Part shown: piece after piece, positions 49,621 to 62,548 of the stretch
Layout: the number at the start of each line of letters is the position of its first letter
Numbering within the stretch: the stretch's first letter is position 1
Assembly (NCBI GenBank): GCA_960531495.1
Contig: CAUIJY010000075.1
Location: 1,612,001 to 1,676,000 of the forward strand
Direction: 5' to 3'
Origin: Zeus faber
Lineage: Eukaryota > Chordata > Actinopteri > Zeiformes > Zeidae
Length of the DNA stretch: 64,000 nt
Notes under the pieces: model-generated
The model's input: only the letters and a program-made list of their open reading frames with translations
Databases searched by the model: none
What the model was told of the DNA's origin: nothing
Position numbers and translations under genes: made by a program

Positions 49621-50868
49621 TTCTTTCCTTCAGTCATTCAATCTTTCTTTCAATCTTTCTTTTTTTCAATCTTTCTTTCAATCTTTCTTTCATCCTTTCT
49701 TTCAATCTTTCGTTCAATATTTCTTTCAATCTTTCTTACTTTCAATCTTTCTTTGTTTAAATCTTTCTTTCAATCTTTCTTTCAAACTTTCAATCATTAT
49801 TTCAATCTTTCATTCTTTCAATCTTTCTTTCAATCTTTCTTTCAATCTTTCAATCTTTTTTTCAATCTTTCTTTCATCCTTTCTTTCAATCTTTCGTTCA
49901 ATATTTCTTTCAATCTTTCTTACTTTCAATCATTCTTTGTTCAAATCTTTCTTTCAATCTTTCTTTCAAACTTTCAATCATTATTTCAATCTTTCATTCT
50001 TTCCATCTTTCTTGCGATCTTTCTTTCAATTGTTTAATCTTTCAATATTTCTTTCATTCTTTCTTTCAGTCTTTCAATCTTTTTTTCAATCTTTCTTTCA
50101 ATCTTTCTTTCAATCTTTCTGTCCGTTATTCTTTCTTTCAGTCTTTCTTTCAATCATTCAATCTTTTAATCTTTCTTTCTTTCAATCTTTCTTTCAATCT
50201 TTCTTTCATTCTTTATTTCAATCTTTGTTTCATTCTTTCTTTCAATCTTTCTTTCAATCTTTCTTTCAATCTTTCTTTCTTTCTTTAAATCTTTCTTTCA
50301 ATCTTTCTTTCAAACTTTCAATCATTATTTCAATCTTTCTTTCAATCTTACTTTCAATCTTTCAATCTTTCTTTCATTCTTTCTTTCAATATTTCAATCT
50401 TTCAATATTTCTTTCATTCTTTCTTGCAATCTTTCATTCTTTCTTTCAATCTTTCTTACTTTCAATCTTTCTTTCAATCTGCCTTTCATTCTTTCTTTCA
50501 GTCTTTCAATATTTCTTTAAATCTTTCTTTCAATCTTTCTTTCAAACTTTCAATCTTTATTTCAATATTTCAATCTTTCAATCTTTCGTTCAATCTTTCA
50601 ATCTATCTTTCATTCTTTCTTTCAATATTTCAATGTTTCAATCTTTCTTTCATTCTTTATTTAAATCTTTCAATCTTTCTTTCATTCTTTCTTTCAATCT
50701 ATCTTACTTTCAATCTATCTTTCCTTCAATATTTCTTCCAATCGTTCAATCTTTCTTTTGTTATTTCTTTCAATCTTTCTTTCAATATTTCTTTCAATCT
50801 TTCTTTCTTTAAATCTTTCTTTCAATCTTTCTTTCAATCTTTCAATCTTTCTTTCATTATTTCTTTCA
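49621..50868. repeat. XB stretch in S3
   Basis: Carries TTGCGATC (50012) and CTGTCCGTTATTC (50119), corresponding to 29518 and 29624 in S0. It leads into the ATATGTAAATC tag at 50869. Confidence 0.75.
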
Positions 50869-51810
50869 ATATGTAAATCTTTCAATCTTTCTTTCAATCT
50901 TTCTTTCTTTCAATCTTTCTTTCAAACTTTCTTTCAATCTTTCTTTCATTCTTTCCTTCAGTCTTTCAATCTTTCTTTCAATCTTTCTTTCAATCTTTCT
51001 TTTTTTCAATCTTTCTTTCAATCTTTCTTTCATTCTTTCTTTCAATCTTTCTTTCAATCTTTCAATCTTTCTTTCAATATTTCTTTCAATCTTTCTTACT
51101 TTCAATCTTTCTTTCTTTAAATCTTTCTTTCAATCTTTCTTTCAAACTTTCAATCATTATTTAAATCTTTCAATCTTTCAATCTTTCTTTCAATATTTCT
51201 TTCAATCTTTCTTTCAATATTTCTTTCAATCTTTCTTTCTTTCAATCTTTCTTTCAATATTTCTTTCATTCCTTCTTTCAATCTTTCTTTCAATTTTTCT
51301 TTCAATCTTTCTTTTTTCAATCTTTCGTTCAATCTTTCTTTCATTTTTTCTTTCAATCTTTCTTACTTTCAATCTTTCTTTCTTTCATTACTTCTTTCAA
51401 TCTTTCAATCTTTCTTTCAATCTTTCTTTCATTCTTTCTTTCAGTCTTTCAATCTTTCTTTCAAACTTTCAATCTTTCTTTCAATCTTTCAGTCGTTCAT
51501 TCTTTCTTTAAATCTTTCTTTCAAACATTCAATCTTTCTTTCAATCTTTCAATCTTTCAATCTTTCTTTCAATCTTTCTTTCAATCTTTCAATATTTCTT
51601 TCATTCTATCTTTCAATATTTCAATCTTTCAATCTTCTTTTCATTCTTCTTTCAATCTTTCAATCTTTCTTTCATTCTTTCTTTCAATCTTTCTTACTTT
51701 CAATTTTTCTATCTTTCAATATTTCTTCCAATCTTTCAATCTTTCTTTCTTTAAATCTTTCTTTCAATCTTTCTTTCAATCTTTCAATCTTTCTTTCATT
51801 ATTTCTTTCA
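50869..51810. repeat. ~930-bp unit in S3, 1 of 4 (942 bp)
   Basis: Corresponds to U1 (954 bp) minus 12 bases: one TTTAAATCTTTC step is absent near 51510. Same private TTCATTTTTTC word as U1. Confidence 0.85.
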
Positions 51811-52732
51811 ATATGTAAATCTTTCAATCTTTCTTTCAATCTTTCTTTCTTTCAATCTTTCTTTCAATCTTTCTTCTAATCTTTCTTTCATTCTTTCCTT
51901 CAGTCTTTCAATCTTTCTTTCAATCTTTCTTTCAATCTTTCTTTTTTTCAATCTTTCTTTCAATCTTTCTTTCATTCTTTCTTTCAATCTTTCTTTCAAT
52001 CTTTCAATCTTTCTTTCAATATTTCTTTCAATCTTTCTTACTTTCAATCTTTCTTTCTTTAAATCTTTCTTTCAATCTTTCTTTCAAACTTTCAATCATT
52101 ATTTAAATCTTTCAATCTTTCAATCTTTCTTTCAATATTTCTTTCAATCTTTCTTTCTTTCAATCTTTCTTCCAATATTTCTTTCATTCCTTCTTTCAAT
52201 CTTTCTTTCAATTTTTCTTTCAATCTTTCTTTTTTCAATCTTTCGTTCAATCTTTCTTTCATTCTTTCTTTCAATCTTTCTTACTTTCAATCTTTCTTTC
52301 TTTCATTACTTCTTTCAATCTTTCAATCTTTCTTTCAATCTTTCTTTCATTCTTTCTTTCAGTCTTTCAATCTTTCTTTCAAACTTTCAATCTTTCTTTC
52401 AATCTTTCAGTCGTTCATTCTTTCTTTAAATCTTTCTTTAAATCTTTCTTTCAAACATTCAATCTTTCTTTCAATCTTTCAATCTTTCAATCTTTCTTTC
52501 AATCTTTCTTTCAATCTTTCAATATTTCTTTCATTCTATCTTTCAATATTTCAATCTTTCAATCTTCTTTTCATTCTTCTTTCAATCTTTCAATCTTTCT
52601 TTCATTCTTTCTTTCAATCTTTCTTACTTTCAATTTTTCTATCTTTCAATATTTCTTCCAATCTTTCTTTCTTTAAATCTTTCTTTCAATCTTTCTTTCA
52701 ATCTTTCAATCTTTCTTTCATTATTTCTTTCA
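51811..52732. repeat. ~930-bp unit in S3, 2 of 4 (922 bp)
   Basis: Corresponds to U2 (930 bp) by TTCTTCTAATC and TTCTTCCAATATTTC, and is 8 bases shorter because one TTTCAATC is missing near 52666. Confidence 0.85.
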
Positions 52733-53650
52733 ATATGTAAATCTTTCAATCTTTCTTTCAATCTTTCTTTCTTTCAATCTTTCTTTCAATCTTTCTTTCA
52801 ATCTTTCTTTCATTCTTTCCTTCAGTCTTTCAATCTTTCTTTCAATCTTTCTTTCAATCTTTCTTTTTTTCAATCTTTCTTTCAATCTTTCTTTCATTCT
52901 TTCTTTCAATCTTTCTTTCAATCTTTCAATCTTTCTTTCAATATTTCTTTCAATCTTTCTTACTTTCAATCTTTCTTTCTTTCAATCTTTCTTTCAAACT
53001 TTCAATCATTATTTAAATCTTTCAATCTTTCAATCTTTCTTTCAATATTTCTTTCAATCTTTCTTTCTTTCAATCTTTCTTTCAATATTTCTTTCATTCC
53101 TTCTTTCAATCTTTCTTTCAATTTTTCTTTCAATCTTTCTTTTTTCAATCTTTCGTTCAATCTTTCTTTCATTCTTTCTTTCAATCTTTCTTACTTTCAA
53201 TCTTTCTTTCTTTCATTACTTCTTTCAATCTTTCAATCTTTCTTTCAATCTTTCTTTCATTCTTTCTTTCAGTTTTTCAATCTTTCTTTCAAACTTTCAA
53301 TCTTTCTTTCAATCTTTCAGTCGTTCAATCTTTCTTTAAATCTTTCTTTAAATCTTTCTTTCAAACATTCAATCTTTCTTTCAATCTTTCAATCTTTCAA
53401 TCTTTCTTTCAATCTTTCTTTCAATCTTTCAATATTTCTTTCATTCTATCTTTCAATATTTCAATCTTTCAATCTTCTTTTCATTCTTCTTTCAATCTTT
53501 CAATCTTTCTTTCATTCTTTCTTTCAATCTTTCTTACTTTCAATTTTTCTATCTTTCAATATTTCTTCCAATCTTTCAATCTTTCTTTCTTTAAATCTTT
53601 CTTTCAATCTTTCTTTCAATCTTTCAATCTTTCTTTCATTATTTCTTTCA
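52733..53650. repeat. ~930-bp unit in S3, 3 of 4 (918 bp)
   Basis: Same length as U3. It lacks the CTTTGAATC change of U3 (CTTTCAATC here), so that change arose after the duplication or was corrected. Confidence 0.85.
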
Positions 53651-54410
53651 ATATGTAAATCTTTCAATCTTTCTTTCAATCTTTCTTTCTTTCAATCTTT
53701 CTTTCAATCTTTCTTTCATTCTTTCTTTCAGTCTTTCAATCTTTCTTTCAATCTTTCTTTCAATCTTTCTTTTTTTCAATCTTTCTTTCATTCTTTCTTT
53801 CAATCTTTCAATCTTTCTTTCAATATTTCTTTCAATCTTTCTTACTTTCAATCTTTATTTCTTTAAATCTTTCTTTCAATCTTTCTTTCAAACTTTCAAT
53901 CATTATTTAAATCTTTCAATCTTTCAATCTTTCTTTCAATATTTCTTTCAATCTTTCTTTCTTTCAATCTTTCTTTCAATATTTCTTTCATTCCTTCTTT
54001 CAATCTTTCTTTCAATTTTTCTTTCAATCTTTCTTTTTTCAATCTTTAGTTCAATCTTTCTTTCATTCTTTCTTTCAATCTTTCTTACTTTCAATCTTTC
54101 TTTCTTTCATTACTTCTTTCAATCTTTCAATCTTTCTTTCAATCTTTCTTTCATTCTTTCTTTCAGTCTTTCAATCTTTCTTTCAAACATTCAATCTTTC
54201 TTTCAATCTTTCAATCTTTCAATCTTTCTTTCAATCTTTCTTTCAATCTTTCAATATTTCTTTCATTCTATCTTTCAATATTTCAATCTTTCAATCTTCT
54301 TTTCATTCTTCTTTCAATCTTTCAATCTTTCTTTCATTCTTTCTTTCAATCTTTCTTACTTTCAATTTTTCTATCTTTCAATATTTCTTCCAATCTTTCA
54401 ATCTTTCTTT
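53651..54410. repeat. ~930-bp unit in S3, 4 of 4, cut at 760 bp
   Basis: Counterpart of U4, 12 bases shorter overall, ending at the same TGTTATTTC junction. A private CTTTAGTTC replaces CTTTCGTTC near 54047. Confidence 0.85.
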
Positions 54411-56159
54411 TGTTATTTCTTTCAATCTTTCTTTCTTTCAATCTTTCTTTCATCTATCTTTCAATCTTTCTTTAATTCTTTCTTTCAATCTTTCTTTTTT
54501 CAATCTTTCTTGCAATCTTTCTTTCAATTGTTTAATCTATCAATCTTTCTTTCATTCTTTCTTTCAATATTTCAATCTTTCAATCTTTCTTTCATTCTTT
54601 CTTTCAATCTTTCAATCTTGCTTTCATTCTTTCTTACTTTCAATTTTTCCATCTTTCAATATTTCTTCCAATCGTTCAATCTTTATTTCATTATTTCTTT
54701 CAATCTTTCTTTCTTTCAATCTTTCTTTCCAGCTTTTTTCAATCTTTCTTTCATTCTTTCTTTCAATCTTTCAATATTTCTTTCATTCATTCTTTCAATC
54801 TTTCTTACTTTCAATTTTTCTATCTTTCATTATTTCTTTCAATCTTTTTTTTGTTATTTCTTTCAATCTTTATTTCTTTCAATCTTGCTTTCCATCTTTC
54901 TTGCAATCTTTCTTTCAATTGTTTAATCTTTCAATGTTTCTTTCATTCTTTCTTTCAGTCTTTCAATCTTTTTTTCATACTTTCTTTCATTCTTTCATTC
55001 AATCTTTCTGTCCGTCATTCTTTCTTTCAGTCTTTCTTTCAATCATTCAATCTTTCTTTCTTTCAATCTTTCTTTCAATCTTTGTTTCATTCTTTCTTTC
55101 AATCTTTCTTTCAATCTTTCTTTCTTTCTTTAAATCTTTCTTTCAATCTTTCTTTCAAACTTTCAATCTTTCTTTCAAACTTTCAATCTTTCTTTCAATC
55201 TTTCTTTCAATCTTTCAATCTTTCTTTCATTCTTTCTTTCAATATTTCAATCTTTCAATATTTCTTTCATTCTTTCTTGCAATCTTTCAATATTTCTTTC
55301 ATTCTTTCTTTCAATCTATCTTACTTTCTTTCATTCTTTCTTTCAATCTTTCTTTTGTTATTTCTTTCAATCTTTCTTTCTTTCCATCTTTCTTTCAATC
55401 TTTCTTCTTTCAATCTTTCTTGCAATCTTTCTTCCAATTGTTTAATCTTTCAATCTTTCTTTCATTCTTTCTTTCAATCTTTCTGTCTGTCAATCTTTCT
55501 TTCAGTCTTTCTTTCAATCATTCAATCTTTCAATCTTTCCTTCAATATTTCTTTCTTTCAATCTTTCTTTCAATCTTTCTTTCATTCTTTCCTTCAGTCG
55601 TTCAATCTTTATTTCAATCTTTCTTTTTTTCAATCTTTCTTTCAATCTTTCTTTCATCCTTTCTTTCAATCTTTCGTTCAATATTTCTTTCAATCTTTCT
55701 TACTTTCAATCTTTCTTTGTTTAAATCTTTCATTCAATCTTTCTTTCAAACTTTCAATCATTATTTCAATCTTTCATTCTTTCCATCTTTCTTGCAATCT
55801 TTCTTTCAATTATTTAATCTTTCAATGTTTCTTTCATTCTTTCTTTCAGTCTTTCTGTCCGTCATTCTTTCTTTCAGTCTTTCTTTCTTTCAATCTTTCT
55901 TTAAATCTTTCTTTCATTCTTTATTTCAATCTTTGTTTCATTCTTTCATTCAATCTTTCTTTTAATCTTTCTTTCAATCTTTCTTTCTTTCTTTAAATAT
56001 TTCTTTCAATCTTTCTTTCAAACTTTCAATCTTTATTTCAATCTTTCAATCTTTCTTTCAATATTTCAATCTTTCTTTCATTCTTTCTTTCATTATTTCA
56101 ATCTTTCAATATTTCTTTCATTCTTTCTTTCAATCTTTCTTACTTTCAATCTTTCTTTC
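54411..56159. repeat. Y block in S4
   Basis: About 83 bases shorter than the S3 Y block. One loss is near 55320 (TTACTTTCTTTC without the AATCTTAC word) and another near 55620, where a TTTTTTCAATC word and its repeat are merged. A TTCTTCTTTCAATC word near 55404 replaces TTCTTTTTTCAATC. Confidence 0.78.
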
Positions 56160-57724
56160 AATCTGCCATTCATTCCTTCTTTCAGTCTTTCAATCTTTCT
56201 TTAAATCTTTTTTTCAATCTTTCTTTCAAACTTTCAATCTTTATTTCAATCTTTCAATCTTTCAATCTTTCTTTCAATCTTTCAATCTTTCTTTCATTCT
56301 TTCTTTCAATATTTCAATCTTTCAATCTTTCTTTCATTCTTTCTTTAAATCTTTCAATCTTTCTTTCATTCTTTCTTTCAATCTATCTTACTTTCAATCT
56401 TTCTTTCCGTCAATATTTCTTCCAATCGTTCAATCTTTCTTTCATTCTTTCTTTCAATCTTTCTTTTGTTATTTCTTTCAATCTTTCTTTCTTTCCATCT
56501 TTCTTTCAATCTTTCTTTAATTCTTTCTTTCAATCTTTCTTTTTTCAATCTTTCTTGCAATCTTCCTTTCAATTGGTTAATCTTTCAATCTTTCTTTCAT
56601 TCTTTCTTTCAATCTTTCTTTCATTCTTTCTTTCAGTCTTTCTTTCAATCATTCAATCTTTCAATCTTTCTTTCTTTCAATCTTTCTTTAAATCTTTCTT
56701 TCATTCTTTATTTCAATCTTTGTTTCATTCTTTCTTTCAATCTTTCTTTCAATCTTTCTTTCAATCTTTCTTTCTTTAAATCTTTCTTTCAATCTTTCTT
56801 TCAAACTTTCAATGTTTATTTCAATCTTTCAATCTTTCTTTCAATCTTTCTTTCAATCTTTCAATCTTTCTTTCATTCTTTCTTTCAATATTTCAATCTT
56901 TCAATATTTCTTTCATTCTTTCTTGCAATCTTTCAATCTTTCTTTCATTCTTTCTTTCAATCTTTCTTACTTTCAATCTTTCTTTCAATCTGCCATTCAT
57001 TCTTTCTTTCAGTCTTTCAATCTTTCTTTAAATCTTTCTTTCAATCTTTCTTTCAAACTTTCAATCTTTATTTCAATCTTTCAATCTTTCAATCTTTCTT
57101 TCAATCTTTCAATCTTTCTTTCATTCTTTCTTTCAGTATTTCAATCTTTCAATCTTTCTTTCATTCTTTCTTTAAATCTTTCAATCTTTCTTTCATTCTT
57201 TCTTTCAATCTATCTTACTTTCAATCTTTCTTTCCGTCAATATTTCTTCCAATCGTTCAATCTTTCTTTCATTCTTTCTTTCAATCTTTCTCTTGTTATT
57301 TCTTTCAATCTTTCTTTCTTTCCATCTTTCTTTCAATCTTTCTTTAATTCTTTCTTTCAATCTTTCTTTTTTCAATCTTTCTTGCAATCTTTCTTTCAAT
57401 TGTTTAATCTTTCAATCTTTCTTTCATTCTTTCTTTCAATCTTTCTTTCATTCTTTCTTTCAATCTTTCTTTCTGTCAATCTTTCTTTCAGTCTTTCTTT
57501 CAATCATTCAATCTTTCAATTTTTCCTTCAATATTTCTTTCTTTCAATCTTTCTTTCAATCTTTCTTTCAATCTTTCTTTTTTCAATCTTTCTTTCAATC
57601 TTTCTTTCAATCTTTCGTTCAATATTTCTTTCAATCTTTCTTACTTTCAATCTATCTTTGTTTAAATCTTTCTTTCATCCTTTCTTTCAATCTTTCATTT
57701 TTTCAATCTTTCTTTCAATCTTTC
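56160..57724. repeat. Z pair in S4 (827-bp tandem)
   Basis: AATCTGCCATTC at 56160 and 56987, 827 apart for the third time. CAATTGGTTAATC at 56570 in the first unit. One private change, CATTCCTTC, directly follows the first tag. Confidence 0.85.
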
Positions 57725-58281
57725 ATTCTTTCTTTCAATCTTTCAATCGTTCTTTCTTTCAATATTTCTTTCAATCTTTCTTACTTTCAATCTATCTTTG
57801 TTTAAATCTTTCTTTCAATCTTTCTTTCAAACTTCAATCATTATTTCAATATTTAATTCTTTCAATCTTTCTTTCAATCTTTCTTTCAATCTTTCAATCT
57901 TTCTTTCAATCTTTCTTTCATCCTTTTTTCAATCTTTCGTTCAATATGTCTTTCAATCTTTCTTACGTTCAATCTTTCTTTGTTTAAATCTTTCTTTCAA
58001 TCTTTCTTTCAATCTTTCTTTAATTCTTTCCTTCAGTCGTTCAATCTTTCTTTCAATGTTTCTTTTTTTCAATCTTTCTTTCAATCTTTCTTTCATCCTT
58101 TCTTTCAATCTTTCGTTCAATATTTCTTTCAATCTTTCTTACTTTCAATCTTTCTTTGTTTAAATCATTCTTTCAATCTTTCTTTCAATCTTTCTTTCAA
58201 TCTTTCAATCTTTCTTTCATCCTTTCTTTCAATCTTTCGTTCAATATTTCTTTCAATCTTTCTTACTTTCAATCTTTCTTT
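57725..58281. repeat. W lead-in in S4
   Basis: Same private words as 44708-45276 (contracted CAAACTTCAATC near 57830, CAATATGTCTTTC, TTCTTACGTTC near 57960). Confidence 0.8.
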
Positions 58282-59753
58282 GTTTAAATCTTTCTTTCAA
58301 TCTTTCTTTCAAACTTTCAATCATTATTTCAATCTTTCATTCTTTCCATCTTTCTTGCAATCTTTCTTTCAATTGTTTAATCTTTCAATCTTTTTTTCAA
58401 TCTTTCTCTCATTCTTTCTTTCAATCTTTCTGTCCGTCATTCTTTCTTTCAGTCTTTCTTTCAATCATTCAATCTTTCAATCTTTCTTTCTTTCAATCTT
58501 TCTTTTAATCTTTCTTTCATTCTTTATTTCAATCTTTGTTTCATTCTTTCTTTCAATCTTTCTTTCAATCTTTCTTTCAATCTTTCTTTCTTTCTTTCAA
58601 ACTTTCAATCTTTATTTCAATCTTTCTTTCAATCTTTCTTTCAATCTTTCAATCTTTCTTTCAAACTTTCAATCTTTATTTCAATCTTTCAATCTTTCAA
58701 TCTTTCTTTCAATCTTTCAATCTTTCTTTCATTCTTTCTTTCAATATTTCAATCTTTCAATATTTCTTTCATTCTTTCTTGCAATCTTTCTTTCAATCTG
58801 CCTTTCATTTTTTCTTTCAGTCTTTCAATCTTTCTTTAAATCTTTCTTTCAATCTTTCTTTCAAACTTTCAATTTTTATTTCAATCTTTCAATCTTTCAA
58901 TCTTTCTTTCAATCTTTCAATCTTTCTTTCATTCTTTCTTTCAATATTTCAATCTTTCTTTCAATCTTTCTTTCATCCTTTCTTTCAATCTTTCGTTCAA
59001 TATTTCTTTCAATCTTTCTTACTTTCAATCTTTCTTTGTTTAAATCATTCTTTCAATCTTTCTTTCAATCTTTCTTTCAATCTTTCTTTCAATTTTTCTT
59101 TCATCCTTTCTTCCAATCTTTCGTTCAATATTTCTTTCAATCTTTCTTTCTTTCAATCTTTCTTTGTTTAAATCTTTCTTTCAATCTTTCTTTCAAACTT
59201 TCAATCATTATTTCAATCTTTCATTCTTTCCATCTTTCTTGCAATCTTTCTTTCAATTGTTTAATCTTTCAATGTTTCTTTCATTCTTTCTTTCAGTCTA
59301 TCAATCTTTTTTTCAATCTTTCTTTCATTCTTTCTTTCAATCTTTCTTTCAAACTTTCAATCTTTATTTCAATCTTTCAATCTTTCTTTCAATCTTTCAA
59401 TCTTTCTTTCAATATTTCAATCTTTCAATCTTTCTTTCATTCATTCTTTAAATCTTTCAATCTTTCTTTCATTCTTTCTTTCAATCTATCTTACTTTCAA
59501 TCTATCTTTCTTTCAATATTTCTTCCAATCGTTCAATCTTTCTTTCATTCTTTCTTTCAATCTTTCTTTTGTTAATTCTTTCAATCTTTCTTTCAATATT
59601 TCTTTCAATCTTTCTTTCTTTAAATCTTTCTTTCAATCTTTCTTTCAATCTTTCTTTCAATCTTTCAATCTTTCTTTCAATCTTTCTTTCATCCTTTCTT
59701 TCAATCTTTCGTTCAATATTTCTTTCAATCTTTCTTACTTTCAATCTTTCTTT
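58282..59753. repeat. W unit 1 in S4 (1,472 bp)
   Basis: GTTTAAATC at 58282 and 59754. Twenty bases shorter than its S3 counterpart through small losses of TTTCAATC-type steps. It keeps AATCTGCCTTTC, where S3 unit 1 has AATCTGCATTTC. Confidence 0.82.
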
Positions 59754-61128
59754 GTTTAAATCTTTCTTTCAATCTTTCTTTCAAACTTTCAATCATTATT
59801 TCAATCTTTCATTCTTTCCATCTTTCTTGCAATCTTTCTTTCAATTGTTTAATCTTTCAATCTTTTTTTCAATCTTTCTCTCATTCTTTCTTTCAATCTT
59901 TCTGTCCGTCATTCTTTCTTTCAGTCTTTCTTTCAATCATTCAATCTTTCAATCTTTCTTTCTTTCAATCTTTCTTTTAATCTTTCTTTCATTCTTTATT
60001 TCAATCTTTGTTTCATTCTTTCTTTCAATCTTTCTTTCAATCTTTCTTTCAATCTTTCTTTCTTTCTTTCAAACTTTCAATCTTTATTTCAATCTTTCTT
60101 TCAATCTTTCTTTCAATCTTTCAATCTTTCTTTCAAACTTTCAATCTTTATTTCAATCTTTCAATCTTTCAATCTTTCTTTCAATCTTACAATCTTTCTT
60201 TCATTCTTTCTTTCAATATTTCAATCTTTCAATATTTCTTTCATTCTTTCTTGCAATCTTTCTTTCAATCTGCCTTTCATTTTTTCTTTCAGTCTTTCAA
60301 TCTTTCTTTAAATCTTTCTTTCAATCTTTCTTTCAAACTTTCAATTTTTATTTCAATCTTTCAATCTTTCAATCTTTCTTTCAATCTTTCAATCTTTCTT
60401 TCATTCTTTCTTTCAATATTTCAATCTTTCAATATTTCTTTCAATCTTTCTTTCATCCTTTCTTTCAATCTTTCGTTCAATATTTCTTTCAATCTTTCTT
60501 ACTTTCAATCTTTCTTTGTTTAAATCATTCTTTCAATCTTTCTTTCAATCTTTCTTTCAATCTTTCTTTCAATTTTTCTTTCATCCTTTCTTCCAATCTT
60601 TCGTTCAATATTTCTTTCAATCTTTCTTTCTTTCAATCTTTCTTTGTTTAAATCTTTCTTTCAATCTTTCTTTCAAACTTTCAATCATTATTTCAATCTT
60701 TCATTCTTTCCATCTTTCTTGCAATCTTTCTTTCAATTGTTTAATCTTTCAATGTTTCTTTCATTCTTTCTTTCAGTCTATCAATCTTTTTTTCAATCTT
60801 TCTTTCATTCTTTCTTTCAATCTTTCTTTCAAACTTTCAATCTTTATTTCAATCTTTCAATCTTTCTTTCAATCTTTCAATCTTTCTTTCATTCTTTCTT
60901 TCAATATTTCAATCTTTCAATCTTTCTTTCATTCATTCTTTAAATCTTTCAATCTTTCTTTCATTCTTTCTTTCAATCTATCTTACTTTCAATCTATCTT
61001 TCTTTCAATATTTCTTCCAATCGTTCAATCTTTCTTTCATTCTTTCTTTCAATCTTTCTTTTGTTAATTCTTTCAATCTTTCTTTCAATATTTCTTTCAA
61101 TCTTTCTTTCTTTAAATCTTTCTTTCAA
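59754..61128. repeat. W unit 2 in S4
   Basis: Tracks S3 W unit 2 at an offset of 12,985, then 12,977. Private changes include TTTCAATCTTACAATC near 60187 and CTTTCAATATTTC near 60430. Confidence 0.8.
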
Positions 61129-62548
61129 TCTTTCTTTCAAACTTTCAATCATTATTTCAATCTTTCATTCTTTCCATCTTTCTTGCAATCTTTCTTTCAA
61201 TTGTTTAATCTTTCAATGTTTCTTTCATTCTTTCTTTCAGTCTATCAATCTTTTTTTCAATCTTTCTTTCATTCTTTCTTTAAATCTTTCTGTCCGTCAT
61301 TCTTTCTTTCAGTCTTTCTTTCAATCATTTAATCTTTCAATCTTTCTGTCTTTCAATCTTTCTTTCAATCTTTCTTTCATTCTTTATTTCAATCTTTGTT
61401 TCATTTTTTCTTTCAATCTTTCTTTCAATCTTTCTTTCTTTCTTTAAATCTTTCTTTCAATCTGCCTTTCATTCTTTCTTTCAGTCTTTCAATCTTTCTT
61501 TAAATCTTTCTTTCAATCTTTCTTTCAAACTTTCAATCTTTATTTCAAACTTTCAATCTTTATTTCAATCTTTCAATCTTTCAATCTTTCTTTCAATCTT
61601 TCAATTTTTCTTTCATTCTTTCTTTCAATATTTCAATCTTTCATTCTTTCTTTCATTCTTTCTTTAAATCTTTCAATCTTTCTTTCATTCTTTCTTTCAA
61701 TCTATCTTACTTTCAATCTTTCTTTCTTTCAATATTTCTTCCAATCGTTCAATCTTTCTTTCATTCTTTCTTTCAATCTTTATTTTGTTATTTCTTTCAA
61801 TCTTTCTTTCTTTCCATCTTTCTTTCAATCTTTCTTTTATTCTTTCTTTCAATCTTTCTTTTTTCAATCTTTCTTGCAATCTTTCTTTCAATTGTTTAAT
61901 CGTTCAATCTTTCTTTCATTCTTTCTTTCAATCTTTCTTTCATTCTTTCTTTCAATCTTTCTGTCTGTCAATCTGTCTTTCAGTCTTTCTTTCAATCATT
62001 CAATCTTTCAATCTTTCCTTCAATATTTCTTTCTTTCAATCTTTCTTTCAATCTTTCTTTCAAACTTTCAATCTTTATTTCAAACTTTCAATCTTTATTT
62101 CAATCTTTCAATCTTTCAATCTTTCTTTCAATCTTTCAATCTTTCTTTCATTCTTTCTTTCAATATTTCAATCTTTCATTCTTTCTTTCATTCTTTCTTT
62201 AAATCTTTCAATCTTTCTTTCATTCTTTCTTTCAATCTATCTTACTTTCAATCTTTCTTTCTTTCAATATTTCTTCCAATCGTTCAATCTTTCTTTCATT
62301 CTTTCTTTCAATATTTATTTTGTTATTTCTTTCAATCTTTCTTTCTTTCCATCTTTCTTTCAATCTTTCTTTTATTCTTTCTTTCAATCTTTCTTTTTTC
62401 AATCTTTCTTGCAATCTTTCTTTCAATTGTTTAATCGTTCAATCTTTCTTTCATTCTTTCTTTCAATCTTTCTTTCATTCTTTCTTTCAATCTTTCTGTC
62501 TGTCAATCTGTCTTTCAGTCTTTCTTTCAATCATTCAATCTTTCAATC
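61129..62548. repeat. Bridge and XA pair in S4
   Basis: CAAACTT at 61526 and 62061 restore the 535-bp spacing. The second XA unit is cut short near 62548: the TTCCTTCAATATTTC end seen in S0 and S3 is missing, and the sequence goes directly to a TTTTTTTCAATC run. Confidence 0.75.

Larger units (their letters stand above)
41311..54410. repeat. Segment S3, 13.1-kb higher-order unit
   Basis: Order: Y (41311-43142), Z pair (43143-44707), W (44708-48150), XA and XB (48151-50868), ~930-bp array (50869-54410). S4 repeats this order at offsets of 13,100 (Y), 13,017 (Z, first W), 12,985, 12,965-12,977 and 12,893-12,905. Shared private words such as TTCTTACGTTC (near 44945 and 57960), CATCCTTTTTTCAATC and CAATATGTCTTTC show common descent. 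Confidence 0.88.
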
